The notes under the pieces were generated by a model, which was given only the letters and a program-made list of their open reading frames with translations, was not told the DNA's origin and searched no databases. Shown in pieces: positions 40,000-51,549 of a stretch of 64,000 nt of DNA (within the stretch, counting starts at the first letter, position 1; the number at the start of each line of letters is the position of its first letter). The stretch lies in assembly GCA_027186245.1 (NCBI GenBank), contig CP114483.1:9382220-9446219 (forward strand), read 5' to 3'. The translations under genes were made by a program, and so were the position numbers. This DNA is from Coriaria nepalensis. Lineage: Eukaryota; Streptophyta; Magnoliopsida; Cucurbitales; Coriariaceae.

Positions 40000-40181
40000 C
40001 AATAGATCAACATCAAGGTATGCACGGACATCATGTTTAAAATAGATTAATTGCAAGTTATGTTAGAAAATCATGTTTGAAGAGCGTATATAGAATTCGT
40101 TCGAATTAATTTAGAATGATTTAATCACTACAAGAGACTCAATGACATGATTTTAAGGCTAAACAAATGCATTGTTGCCAT
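40000..40181 (+). repeat. Truncated, rearranged unit (182 bp), the only gross break in the array
   Basis: About 42 bases of subunit A (CAATAGATCAACATCAAGG through CATGTTTAAA) are fused near 40041 to the start of a subunit C (ATAGATTAATTGCAAG). The rest of A and all of B are missing. The C that follows has GAGCGTATATAG, the signature of the second Q unit, so relative to the intact order the loss runs from the first Q unit into the second, about 660 bp. This agrees with the shortened interval here: 3552 instead of 4212 bp between neighbouring P blocks. Only about two bases (AA) are shared at the join. The GG in CATCAAGGTATGC is also private to this unit. Confidence 0.9.
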
Positions 40182-40602
40182 CAATAGATCAACATCAAGT
40201 TATGCACGGACATCATGTTTAAAGTGCGAATTTCGTTCGAAGTGATTTAGAATGATTTAATGACTGAAAGAGACGCAATTATACGACTTTCAGGCTAAAA
40301 AAATGCATAGTTTCCTTCAATAGATCATTTGCAGGTTATGAATGAAAGTCGTGTTTTAAATGCAAAAATAGAATTGGTTCGACGTGCTTTCAAATAATTT
40401 AATGATATGAAAATACTGAATGAAATGCTTTTTAAGGCTAAAATAATGCATGGTCGTCTGCAATAGATTAATTGCAAGTTATGTTAGAAAATCATGTTTG
40501 AAGAGCGTAAATAGAATTCGTTCGAATTAATTTAGAATGATTTAATCACTACAAGAGACTCAATGACATGATTTTAAGGCTAAACAAATGCATTGTTGCC
40601 AT
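40182..40602 (+). repeat. Remaining third unit of the deleted Q block
   Basis: This unit matches the third Q unit at 36630 and 44394 (CAACATCAAG, GAAAGAGACGC, TTTCAGGCT, GAATTGG, GAGCGTAAATAG). It sits directly after the truncated unit and before block P copy 3, which keeps the normal order of the 10-unit repeat. Confidence 0.8.
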
Positions 40603-43550
40603 CAATAGATCAATAGCAAGTTATGCACGGACATCATGTTTAAAGTGCGAATTTCGTTCGAAGTGATTTAGAATGATTTAATGACTGAAAGAGACGCAAT
40701 TATACGACTTTCAGGCTAAAAAAATGCATAGTTTCCTTCAATAGATCATTTGCAGGTTATGAATGAAAGTCGTGTTTTAAATGCAAAAATAGAATTGGTT
40801 CGACGTGCTTTCAAATAATTTAATGATATGAAAATACTGAATGAAATGCTTTTTAAGGCTAAAAGAATGCATGGTCGTCTGCAATAGATTAATTGCAAGT
40901 TATGTTAGAAAATCATGTTTGAAGAGCGTAAATAGAATTCGTTCGAATTAATTTAGAATGATTTAATCACTACAAGAGACTCAATGACATGATTTTCAGG
41001 CTAAACAAATGCATTGTTGCCATCAATAGATCAACATCAAGTTATGCACGGACATCATGTTTAAAGTGCGAATTTCGTTCGAAGTGATTTAGAATGATTT
41101 AATGACTGAATGTGACGCAAGTATACGACTTTAAGGCTAAAAAAAATGCATAGTTTCCTTCAATAGATCATTTGCAGGTTATGAATAAAAGTCGTGTTTT
41201 AAATGCAAAAATAGAATAAGTTCAATGTGCTTTCAAATAATTTAATGCTATGAAAATACGGAATGATATGCTTTTCAAGGCTAAAATAATATATGGTTGT
41301 CTGCAATAGATTAATTGCAAGTTATGTTAGAAAATCATGTTTGAAGAGCGTAAATAGAATTCGTTCGAATTAATTTAGAATGATTTAATCACTACAAGAG
41401 ACTCAATGACATGATTTTAAGGCTAAACAAATGCATTGTTGCCATCAATAGATCAATAGCAAGTTATGCACGGACATCATGTTTAAAGTGCGAATTTCGT
41501 TCGAAGTGATTTAGAATGATTTATTGACTGAAAGAGACGCAATTATACGACTTTCAAGCTAAAAAAATGCATAGTTTCCTTCAATAGATCATTTGCAGGT
41601 TATGAATGAAAGTCGTGTTTTAAATGCAAAAATAGAATCGGTTCGACGTGCTTTCAAATAATTTAATGATATGAAAATGCAGAATGAAATGCTTTTTATG
41701 GCTAAAATAATGCATGGTCGTCTGCAATAGATTAATTGCAAGTTATGTTAGAAAATCATGTTTGAAGAGCGTATATAGAATTCGTTCGAATTAATTTAGA
41801 ATGATTTAATCACTACAAGAGACTCAATGACATGATTTTAAGGCTAAACAAATGCATTGTTGCCATCAATAGATCAACATCAAGTTATGCACGGACATCA
41901 TGTTTAAAGTGCGAATTTCGTTCGAAGTGATTTAGAATGATTTAATGACTGAAAGAGACGCAATTATACGACTTTCAGGCTAAAAAAATGCATAGTTTCC
42001 TTCAATAGATCATTTGCAGGTTATGAATGAAAGTCGTGTTTTAAATGCAAAAATAGAATTGGTTCGACGTGCTTTCAAATAATTTAATGATATGAAAATA
42101 CTGAATGAAATGCTTTTTAAGGCTAAAATAATGCATGGTCGTCTGCAATAGATTAATTGCAAGTTATGTTAGAAAATCATGTTTGAAGAGCGTATATAGA
42201 ATTCGTTCGAATTAATTTAGAATGATTTAATCACTACAAGAGACTCAATGACATGATTTTAAGGCTAAACAAATGCATTGTTGCCATCAATAGATCAACA
42301 TCAAGTTATGCACGGATATCATGTTTAAAGTGCGAATTTCGTTCGAAGTGATTTAGAATGATTTAATGACTGAAAGAGACGCAATTATACGACTTTCAGG
42401 CTAAAAAAATGCATAGTTTCCTTCAATAGAGCATTTGCAGGTTATGAATGAAAGTCGTGTTTTAAACGGAAAAATAGAATTGGTTCGACGTGCTTTCAAA
42501 TAATTTAATGATATGAAAATACTGAATGAAATGCTTTTTAAGGCTAAAATAATGCATGGTCGTCTGCAATAGATTAATTGCAAGTTATGTTAGAAAATCA
42601 TGTTTGAAGAGCGTAAATAGAATTCGTTCGAATTAATTTAGAATGATTTAATCACTACAAGAGACTCAATGACATGATTTTAAGGCTAAACAAATGCATT
42701 ATTGCCTTCAATAGATCAGCTGCAAATTATGCACGAAAGTCATGTATAAAGCGCGAATTTCGTTCGAAGTGATTTAGAATGATTTAATGACTGAAAGAGA
42801 CGCAATTATACGACTTTCAGGCTAAAAAAATGCATAGTTTCCTTCAATAGATCATTTGCAGGTTATGAATGAAAGTCGTGTTTTAAATGCAAAAATAGAA
42901 TTGGTTCGACGTGCTTTCAAATAATTTAATGATATGAAAATGCTGAATGAAATTCTTTTTAAGGCTAAAATAATGCATGGTCGTCGGCAATAGATTAATT
43001 GCAAGTTATGTTAGAAAATCATGTTTGAAGAGCGTAAATAGAATTCGTTCGAATTAATTTAGAATGATTTAATCACTACAAGAGACTCAATGACATGATT
43101 TTAAGGCTAAACAAATGCATTGTTGCCATCAATAGATCAATAGCAAGTTATGCACGGACATCATGTTTAAAGTGCGAATTTCGTTCGAAGTGATTTAGAA
43201 TGATTTAATGACTGAAAGAGACGCAATTATACGACTTTCAGGCTAAAAAAATGCATAGTTTCCTTCAATAGATCATTTGCAGGTTATGAATGAAAGTCGT
43301 GTTTTAAATGCAAAAATAGAATTGGTTCGACGTGCTTTCAAATAATTTAATGATATGAAAATACTGAATGAAATGCTTTTTAAGGCTAAAAGAATGCACG
43401 GTCGTCTGCAATAGATTAATTGCAAGTTATGTTAGAAAATCATGTTTGAAGAGCGTAAATAGAATTCGTTCGAATTAATTTAGAATGATTTAATCACTAC
43501 AAGAGACTCAATGACATGATTTTCAGGCTAAACAAATGCATTGTTGCCAT
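40603..43550 (+). repeat. Block P, copy 3 (7 units)
   Basis: Unit starts are 40603, 41024, 41446, 41867, 42288, 42709 and 43130, each 3552 bp after its partner in copy 2. The same diagnostic variants occur in the same order, including GACGCAAGTATACG, CGGATATCATG, AACGGAAAAATAG, the CAGCTG unit and ATGCACGGTCG. The rearranged tail seen at the end of copy 2 is absent: the final C reads ATGATTTTCAGGCT as in copy 1. Confidence 0.88.
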
Positions 43551-44814
43551 CAATAGATCAACATCAAGTTATGCACGGACATCATGTTTAAAGTGCGAAT
43601 TTCGTTCGAAGTGATTTAGAATGATTTAATGACTGAATGTGACGCAATTATACGACTTTAAGGCTCAAAAAAATGCATAGTTTCCTTCAATAGATCATTT
43701 GCAGGTTATGAATAAAAGTCGTGTTTTAAATGCAAAAATAGAATAAGTTCAATGTGCTTTCAAATAATTTAATGCGATGAAAATACGGAATGATATGCTT
43801 TTCAAGGCTAAAATAATATATGGTTGTCTGCAATAGATTAATTGCAAGTTATGTTAGAAAATCATGTTTGAAGAGCGTAAATAGAATTCGTTCGAATTAA
43901 TTTAGAATGATTTAATCACTACAAGAGACTCAATGACATGATTTTAAGGCTAAACAAATGCATTGTTGCCATCAATAGATCAATAGCAAGTTATGCACGG
44001 ACATCATGTTTAAAGTGCGAATTTCGTTCGAAGTGATTTAGAATGATTTAATGACTGAAAGAGACGCAATTATACGACTTTCAAGCCAAAAAAATGCATA
44101 GTTTCCTTCAATAGATCATTTGCAGGTTATGAATGAAAGTCGTGTTTTAAATGCAAAAATAGAATCGGTTCGACGTGCTTTCAAATAATTTAATGATATG
44201 AAAATGCAGAATGAAATGCTTTTTAAGGCTAAAATAATGCATGGTCGTCTGCAATAGATTAATTGCAAGTTATGTTAGAAAATCATGTTTGAAGAGCGTA
44301 TATAGAATTCGTTCGAATTAATTTAGAATGATTTAATCACTACAAGAGACTCAATGACATGATTTTAAGGCTAAACAAATGCATTGTTGCCATCAATAGA
44401 TCAACATCAAGTTATGCACGGACATCATGTTTAAAGTGCGAATTTCGTTCGAAGTGATTTAGAATGATTTAATGACTGAAAGAGACGCAATTATACGACT
44501 TTCAGGCTAAAAAAATGCATAGTTTCCTTCAATAGATCATTTGCAGGTTATGAATGAAAGTCGTGTTTTAAATGCAAAAATAGAATTGGTTCGACGTGCT
44601 TTCAAATAATTTAATGATATGAAAATACTGAATGAAATGCTTTTTAAGGCTAAAATAATGCATGGTCGTCTGCAATAGATTAATTGCAAGTTATGTTAGA
44701 AAATCATGTTTGAAGAGCGTAAATAGAATTCGTTCGAATTAATTTAGAATGATTTAATCACTACAAGAGACTCAATGACATGATTTTAAGGCTAAACAAA
44801 TGCATTATTGCCTT
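43551..44814 (+). repeat. Block Q, copy 2 (3 units)
   Basis: Unit starts are 43551, 43973 and 44394, each 7764 bp after the matching Q copy 1 unit, with the same markers (AATGCGATG, TCAAGCCAAAA, GAGCGTATATAG). The next unit (44815) is a position-6 unit of P, so the first five P units were skipped here by exchange between misaligned copies. Confidence 0.85.
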
Positions 44815-45235
44815 CAATAGATCAGCTGCAAATTATGCACGAAAGTCATGTATAAAGCGCGAATTTCGTTCGAAGTGATTTAGAATGATTTAATGACTGA
44901 AAGAGACGCAATTATACGACTTTCAGGCTAAAAAAATGCATAGTTTCCTTCAATAGATCATTTGCAGGTTATGAATGAAAGTCGTGTTTTAAATGCAAAA
45001 ATAGAATTGGTTCGACGTACTTTCAAATAATTTAATGATATGAAAATGCTGAATGAAATTCTTTTTAAGGCTAAAATAATGCATGGTCGTCGGCAATAGA
45101 TTAATTGCAAGTTATGTTAGAAAATCATGTTTGAAGAGCGTAAATAGAATTCGTTCGAATTAATTTAGAATGATTTAATCACTACAAGAGACTCAATGAC
45201 ATGATTTTAAGGCTAAACAAATGCATTGTTGCCAT

Positions 45236-45653
45236 CAATAGATCAATAGCAAGTTATGCACGGACATCATGTTTAAAGTGCGAATTTCGTTCGAAGTGAT
45301 TTAGAATGATTTAATGACTGAAAGAGACGCAATTATACGACTTTCAGGCTAAAAAAAGGAATAGTTTCCTTCAATAGATCATTTGCAGGTTATGAATGAA
45401 AGTCGTGTTTTAAATGCAAAATAGAATTGGTTCGACGTGCTTCCAAATAATTTAATGATATGAAAATACTGAATGAAATGCTTTTAAGGCTAAAGAATGC
45501 ATGGTCGTCTGCAATAGATTAATTGCAAGTTATGTTAGAAAATCATGTTTGAAGAGCGTAAATAGAATTCGTTCGAATTAATTTAGAATGATTTAATCAC
45601 TACAAGAGACTCAATGACATGATTTTAAGGCTAAACAAATGCATTGTTGCCAT
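45236..45653 (+). repeat. Short unit with three clustered single-base losses in homopolymers
   Basis: This unit is 418 bp. Compared with its neighbour at 45654 it has GCAAAATAG instead of GCAAAAATAG (about 45417-45424), GCTTTTAAGG instead of GCTTTTTAAGG (about 45480-45489), and CTAAAGAATG instead of CTAAAAGAATG (about 45490-45499). All three are one-base contractions of A or T runs within about 80 bp. No other unit that I read has such a cluster. This looks more like residual consensus error than biology. Confidence 0.65.
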
Positions 45654-48180
45654 CAATAGATCAACATCAAGTTATGCACGGACATCATGTTTAAAGTGCG
45701 AATTTCGTTCGAAGTGATTTAGAATGATTTAATGACTGAAAGAGACGCAATTATACGACTTTCAGGCTAAAAAAAGGAATAGTTTCCTTCAATAGATCAT
45801 TTGCAGGTTATGAATGAAAGTCGTGTTTTAAATGCAAAAATAGAATTGGTTCGACGTGCTTTCAAATAATTTAATGATATGAAAATACTGAATGAAATGC
45901 TTTTTAAGGCTAAAAGAATGCATGGTCGTCTGCAATAGATTAATTGCAAGTTATGTTAGAAAATCATGTTTGAAGAGCGTAAATAGAATTCGTTCGAATT
46001 AATTTAGAATGATTTAATCACTACAAGAGACTCAATGACATGATTTTCAGGCTAAACAAATGCATTGTTGCCATCAATAGATCAACATCAAGTTATGCAC
46101 GGACATCATGTTTAAAGTGCGAATTTCGTTCGAAGTGATTTAGAATGATTTAATGACTGAATGTGACGCAATTATACGACTTTAAGGCTCAAAAAAATGC
46201 ATAGTTTCCTTCAATAGATCATTTGCAGGTTATGAATAAAAGTCGTGTTTTAAATGCAAAAATAGAATAAGTTCAATGTGCTTTCAAATAATTTAATGCT
46301 ATGAAAATACTGAATGATATGCTTTTCGAGGCTAAAATAATATATGGTTGTCTGCAATAGATTAATTGCAAGTTATGTTAGAAAATCATGTTTGAAGAGC
46401 GTAAATAGAATTCGTTCGAATTAATTTAGAATGATTTAATCACTACAAGAGACTCAATGACATGATTTTAAGGCTAAACAAATGCATTGTTGCCATCAAT
46501 AGATCAATAGCAAGTTATGCACGGACATCATGTTTAAAGTGCGAATTTCGTTCGAAGTGATTTAGAATGATTTAATGACTGAAAGAGACGCAATTATACG
46601 ACTTTCAAGCTAAAAAAATGCATAGTTTCCTTCAATAGATCATTTGCAGGTTATGAATGAAAGTCGTGTTTTAAATGCAAAAATAGAATCGGTTCGACGT
46701 GCTTTCAAATAATTTAATGATATGAAAATGCAGAATGAAATGCTTTTTATGGCTAAAATAATGCATGGTCGTCTGCAATAGATTAATTGCAAGTTATGTT
46801 AGAAAATCATGTTTGAAGAGCGTATATAGAATTCGTTCGAATTAATTTAGAATGATTTAATCACTACAAGAGACTCAATGACATGATTTTAAGGCTAAAC
46901 AAATGCATTGTTGCCATCAATAAATCAACATCAAGTTATGCACGGACATCATGTTTAAAGTGCGAATTTCGTTCGAAGTGATTTAGAATGATTTAATGAC
47001 TGAAAGAGACGCAATTATACGACTTTCAGGCTAAAAAAATGCATAGTTTCCTTCAATAGATCATTTGCAGGTTATGAATGAAAGTCGTGTTTTAAATGCA
47101 AAAATAGAATTGGTTCGACGTGCTTTCAAATAATTTAATGATATGAAAATGCTGAATGAAATGCTTTTTAAGGCTAAAATAATGCATGGTCGTCTGCAAT
47201 AGATTAATTGCAAGTTATGTTAGAAAATCATGTTTGAAGAGCGTAAATAGAATTCGTTCGAATTAATTTAGAATGATTTAATCACTACAAGAGACTCAAT
47301 GACATGATTTTAAGGCTAAACAAATGCATTGTTGCCATCAATAGATCAACATCAAGTTATGCACGGACGTCATGTTTAAAGTGCGAATTTCATTCGAAGT
47401 GATTTAGAATGATTTAATGACTGAAAGAGACGCAATTATACGACTTTCAGGCTAAAAAAATGCATAGTTTCCTTCAATAGATCATTTGCAGGTTATGAAT
47501 GAAAGTCGTGTTTTAAATGCAAAAATAGAATTGGTTCGACGTGCTTTCAAATAATTTAATGATATGAAAATACTGAATGAAATGCTTTTTAAGGCTAAAA
47601 TAATGCATGGTCGTCTGCAATAGATTAATTGCAAGTTATGTTACAAAATCATGTTTGAAGAGCGTAAATAGAATTCATTCGAATTAATTTAGAATGATGT
47701 AATCACTACAAGAGACTCAATGACATGATTTTAAGGCTAAACAAATGCATTGTTGCCATCAATAGATCAACATCAAGTTATGCACGGACATCATGTTTAA
47801 AGTGCGAATTTCGTTCGAAGTGATTTAGAATGATTTAATGACTGAAAGAGACGCAATTATACGACTTTCAGGCTAAAAAAATGCATAGTTTCCTTCAATA
47901 GATCATTTGCAGGTTATGAATGAAAGTCGTGTTTTAAATGCAAAAATAGAATCGGTTCGACGTGCCTTCAAATAATTTAATGATATGAAAATGCTGAATG
48001 AAATGCTTTTTAAGGCTAAAATAATGCATGGTCGTCTGCAATAGATTAATTGCAAGTTATGTTAGAAAATCATGTTTGAAGAGCGTAAATAGAATTCGTT
48101 CGAATTAATTTAGAATGATTTAATCACTACAAGAGACTGAATGACATGATTTTAAGGCTAAACAAATGCATTGTTGCCAA

Positions 48181-49022
48181 CAATAGATCAACAGCAAGTC
48201 ATGCACGGACATCATGTTTAAAGTGCGAATTTCGTTCGAAGTGATTTAGAATGATTTAATGACTGAAAGAGACGCAACTATACGACTTTCAAGCTAAAAA
48301 AATGCATAGTTTCCTTCAATAGATCATTTGCAGGTTATGAATGAAAGTCGTGTTTTAAATGCAAAAATAGAATTGGTTCGACGTGCTTTCAAATAATTTA
48401 ATGATATGAAAATACTGAATGAAATGCTTTTTAAGGCTATAATAATGCATGGTCGTCTGCAATAGATTAATTGCAAGTTATGTTAGAAAATCATGTTTGA
48501 AGAGCGTAAATAGAATTCGTTCGAATTAATTTAGAATGATTTAATCACTACAAGAGACTCAATGACATGATTTTAAGGCTAAACAAATGCATTGTTGCCA
48601 ACAATAGATCAACAGCAAGTCATGCACGGACATCATGTTTAAAGTGCGAATTTCGTTCGAAGTGATTTAGAATGATTTAATGACTGAAAGAGACGCAACT
48701 ATACGACTTTCAAGCTAAAAAAATGCATAGTTTCCTTCAATAGATCATTTGCAGGTTATGAATGAAAGTCGTGTTTTAAATGCAAAAATAGAATTGGTTC
48801 GACGTGCTTTCAAATAATTTAATGATATGAAAATACAGAATGAAATGCTTTTTAAGGCTAAAATAATGCATGGTCGTCTGCAATAGATTAATTGCAAGTT
48901 ATGTTAGAAAATCATGTTTGAAGAGCGTAAATAGAATTCGTTCGAATTAATTTAGAATGATTTAATCACTACAAGAGGCTCAATGACATGATTTTAAGGC
49001 TAAACAAATGCATTATTGCCTT
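48181..49022 (+). repeat. Tandem duplication of a single unit
   Basis: Units at 48181 and 48602 are 421 bp apart and share the unusual set GCCAACAATAG, AAGTCATGCAC, GCAACTATACG and TCAAGCTAAAA. They differ in only a few bases (GGCTATAATAATGC versus GGCTAAAATAATGC, ATACTG versus ATACAG). A unit with the same AAGTCATGCAC appears only once more, at 61233. Confidence 0.75.
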
Positions 49023-51549
49023 CAATAGATCAGCTGCAAATTATGCACGAAAGTCATGTATAAAGCGCGAATTTCGTTCGAAGTGATTTAGAATGATTTA
49101 ATGACTGAAAGAGACGCAATTATACGACTTTCAGGCTAAAAAAATGCATAGTTTCCTTCAATAGATCATTTGCAGGTTATGAATGAAAGTCGTGTTTTAA
49201 ATGCAAAAATAGAATGGGTTCGACGTGCTTTCAAATAATTTAATGATATGAAAATGCTGAATGAAATTCTTTTTAAGGCTAAAATATTGCATGGTCGTCG
49301 GCAATAGATTAATTGCAAGTTATGTTAGAAAATCATGTTTGAAGAGCGTAAATAGAATTCGTTCGAATTAATTTAGAATGATTTAATCACTACAAGAGAC
49401 TCAATGACATGATTTTAAGGCTAAACAAATGCATTGTTGCCATCAATAGATCAATAGCAAGTTATGCACGGACATCATGTTTAAAGTGCGAATTTCGTTC
49501 GAAGTGATTTAGAATGATTTAATGACTGAAAGAGACGCAATTATACGACTTTCAGGCTAAAAAAAGGAATAGTTTCCTTCAATAGATCATTTGCAGGTTA
49601 TGAATGAAAGTCGTGTTTTAAATGCAAAAATAGAATTGGTTCGACGTGCTTTCAAATAATTTAATGATATGAAAATACTGAATGAAATGCTTTTTAAGGC
49701 TAAAAGAATGCATGGTCGTCTGCAATAGATTAATTGCAAGTTATGTTAGAAAATCATGTTTGAAGAGCGTAAATAGAATTCGTTCGAATTAATTTAGAAT
49801 GATTTAATCACTACAAGAGACTCAATGACATGATTTTCAGGCTAAACAAATGCATTGTTGCCATCAATAGATCAACATCAAGTTATGCACGGACATCATG
49901 TTTAAAGTGCGAATTTCGTTCGAAGTGATTTAGAATGATTTAATGACTGAATGTGACGCAATTATACGACTTTAAGGCTCAAAAAAATGCATAGTTTCCT
50001 TCAATAGATCATTTGCAGGTTATGAATAAAAGTCGTGTTTTAAATGCAAAAATAGAATAAGTTCAATGTGCTTTCAAATAATTTAATGCTATGAAAATAC
50101 TGAATGATATGCTTTTCAAGGCTAAAATAATATATGGTTGTCTGCAATAGATTAATTGCAAGTTATGTTAGAAAATCATGTTTGAAGAGCGTAAATAGAA
50201 TTCGTTCGAATTAATTTAGAATGATTTAATCACTACAAGAGACTCAATGACATGATTTTAAGGCTAAACAAATGCATTGTTGCCATCAATAGATCAATAG
50301 CAAGTTATGCACGGACATCATGTTTAAAGTGCGAATTTCGTTCGAAGTGATTTAGAATGATTTAATGACTGAAAGAGACGCAATTATACGACTTTCAAGC
50401 TAAAAAAATGCATAGTTTCCTTCAATAGATCATTTGCAGGTTATGAATGAAAGTCGTGTTTTAAATGCAAAAATAGAATCGGTTCGACGTGCTTTCAAAT
50501 AATTTAATGATATGAAAATGCAGAATGAAATGCTTTTTAAGGCTAAAATAATGCATGGTCGTCTGCAATAGATTAATTGCAAGTTATGTTAGAAAATCAT
50601 GTTTGAAGAGCGTATATAGAATTCGTTCGAATTAATTTAGAATGATTTAATCACTACAAGAGACTCAATGACATGATTTTAAGGCTAAACAAATGCATTG
50701 TTGCCATCAATAGATCAACATCAAGTTATGCACGGACATCATGTTTAAAGTGCGAATTTCGTTCGAAGTGATTTAGAATGATTTAATGACTGAAAGAGAC
50801 GCAATTATACGACTTTCAGGCTAAAAAAATGCATAGTTTCCTTCAATAGATCATTTGCAGGTTATGAATGAAAGTCGTGTTTTAAATGCAAAAATAGAAT
50901 TGGTTCGACGTGCTTTCAAATAATTTAATGATATGAAAATACTGAATGAAATGCTTTTTAAGGCTAAAATAATGCATGGTCGTCTGCAATAGATTAATTG
51001 CAAGTTATGTTAGAAAATCATGTTTGAAGAGCGTAAATAGAATTCGTTCGAATTAATTTAGAATGATTTAATCACTACAAGAGACTCAATGACATGATTT
51101 TAAGGCTAAACAAATGCATTGTTGCCATCAATAGATCAACATCAAGTTATGCACGGACATCATGTTTAAAGTGCGAATTTCGTTCGAAGTGATTTAGAAT
51201 GATTTAATGACTGAAAGAGACGCAATTATACGACTTTCAGGCTAAAAAAATGCATAGTTTCCTTCAATAGATCATTTGCAGGTTATGAATGAAAGTCGTG
51301 TTTTAAATGCAAAAATAGAATTGGTTCGACGTGCTTTCAAATAATTTAATGATATGAAAATGCTGAATGAAATGCTTTTTAAGGCTAAAATAATGCATGG
51401 TCGTCTGCAATAGATTAATTGCAAGTTATGTTAGAAAATCATGTTTGAAGAGCGTAAATAGAATTCGTTCGAATTAATTTAGAATGATTTAATCACTACA
51501 AGAGACTCAATGACATGATTTTAAGGCTAAACAAATGCATTGTTGCCAT

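Larger units (their letters stand above)
44815..51549 (+). repeat. Mosaic domain derived from the 10-unit repeat, about 4208-bp register
   Basis: Unit starts are 44815, 45236, 45654, 46075, 46497, 46918, 47339, 47760, 48181, 48602, then 49023, 49444, 49865, 50287, 50708 and 51129. The CAGCTG unit starts each half (44815 and 49023). It is followed by a unit with AAAAAAAGGAATAG (45236, 45654, 49444), a GAATGTGAC/GAATAAAAG unit (46075, 49865) and a TCAAGCT/ATGCAG/TATATAG unit (46497, 50287). The first half has an extra GGAATAG unit, so later pairs are 3790 bp apart. The GACGTC/TTCATTCG A subunit with the linked GTTACAAAATC C variant first appears at 47339 and returns at 51550. Confidence 0.8.

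Noticed and set aside
39961..40181. Insertion of foreign DNA at the rearranged unit
   Set aside because: Every base of the segment can be assigned to A, B or C of this satellite, so it is an internal rearrangement and not an insertion.
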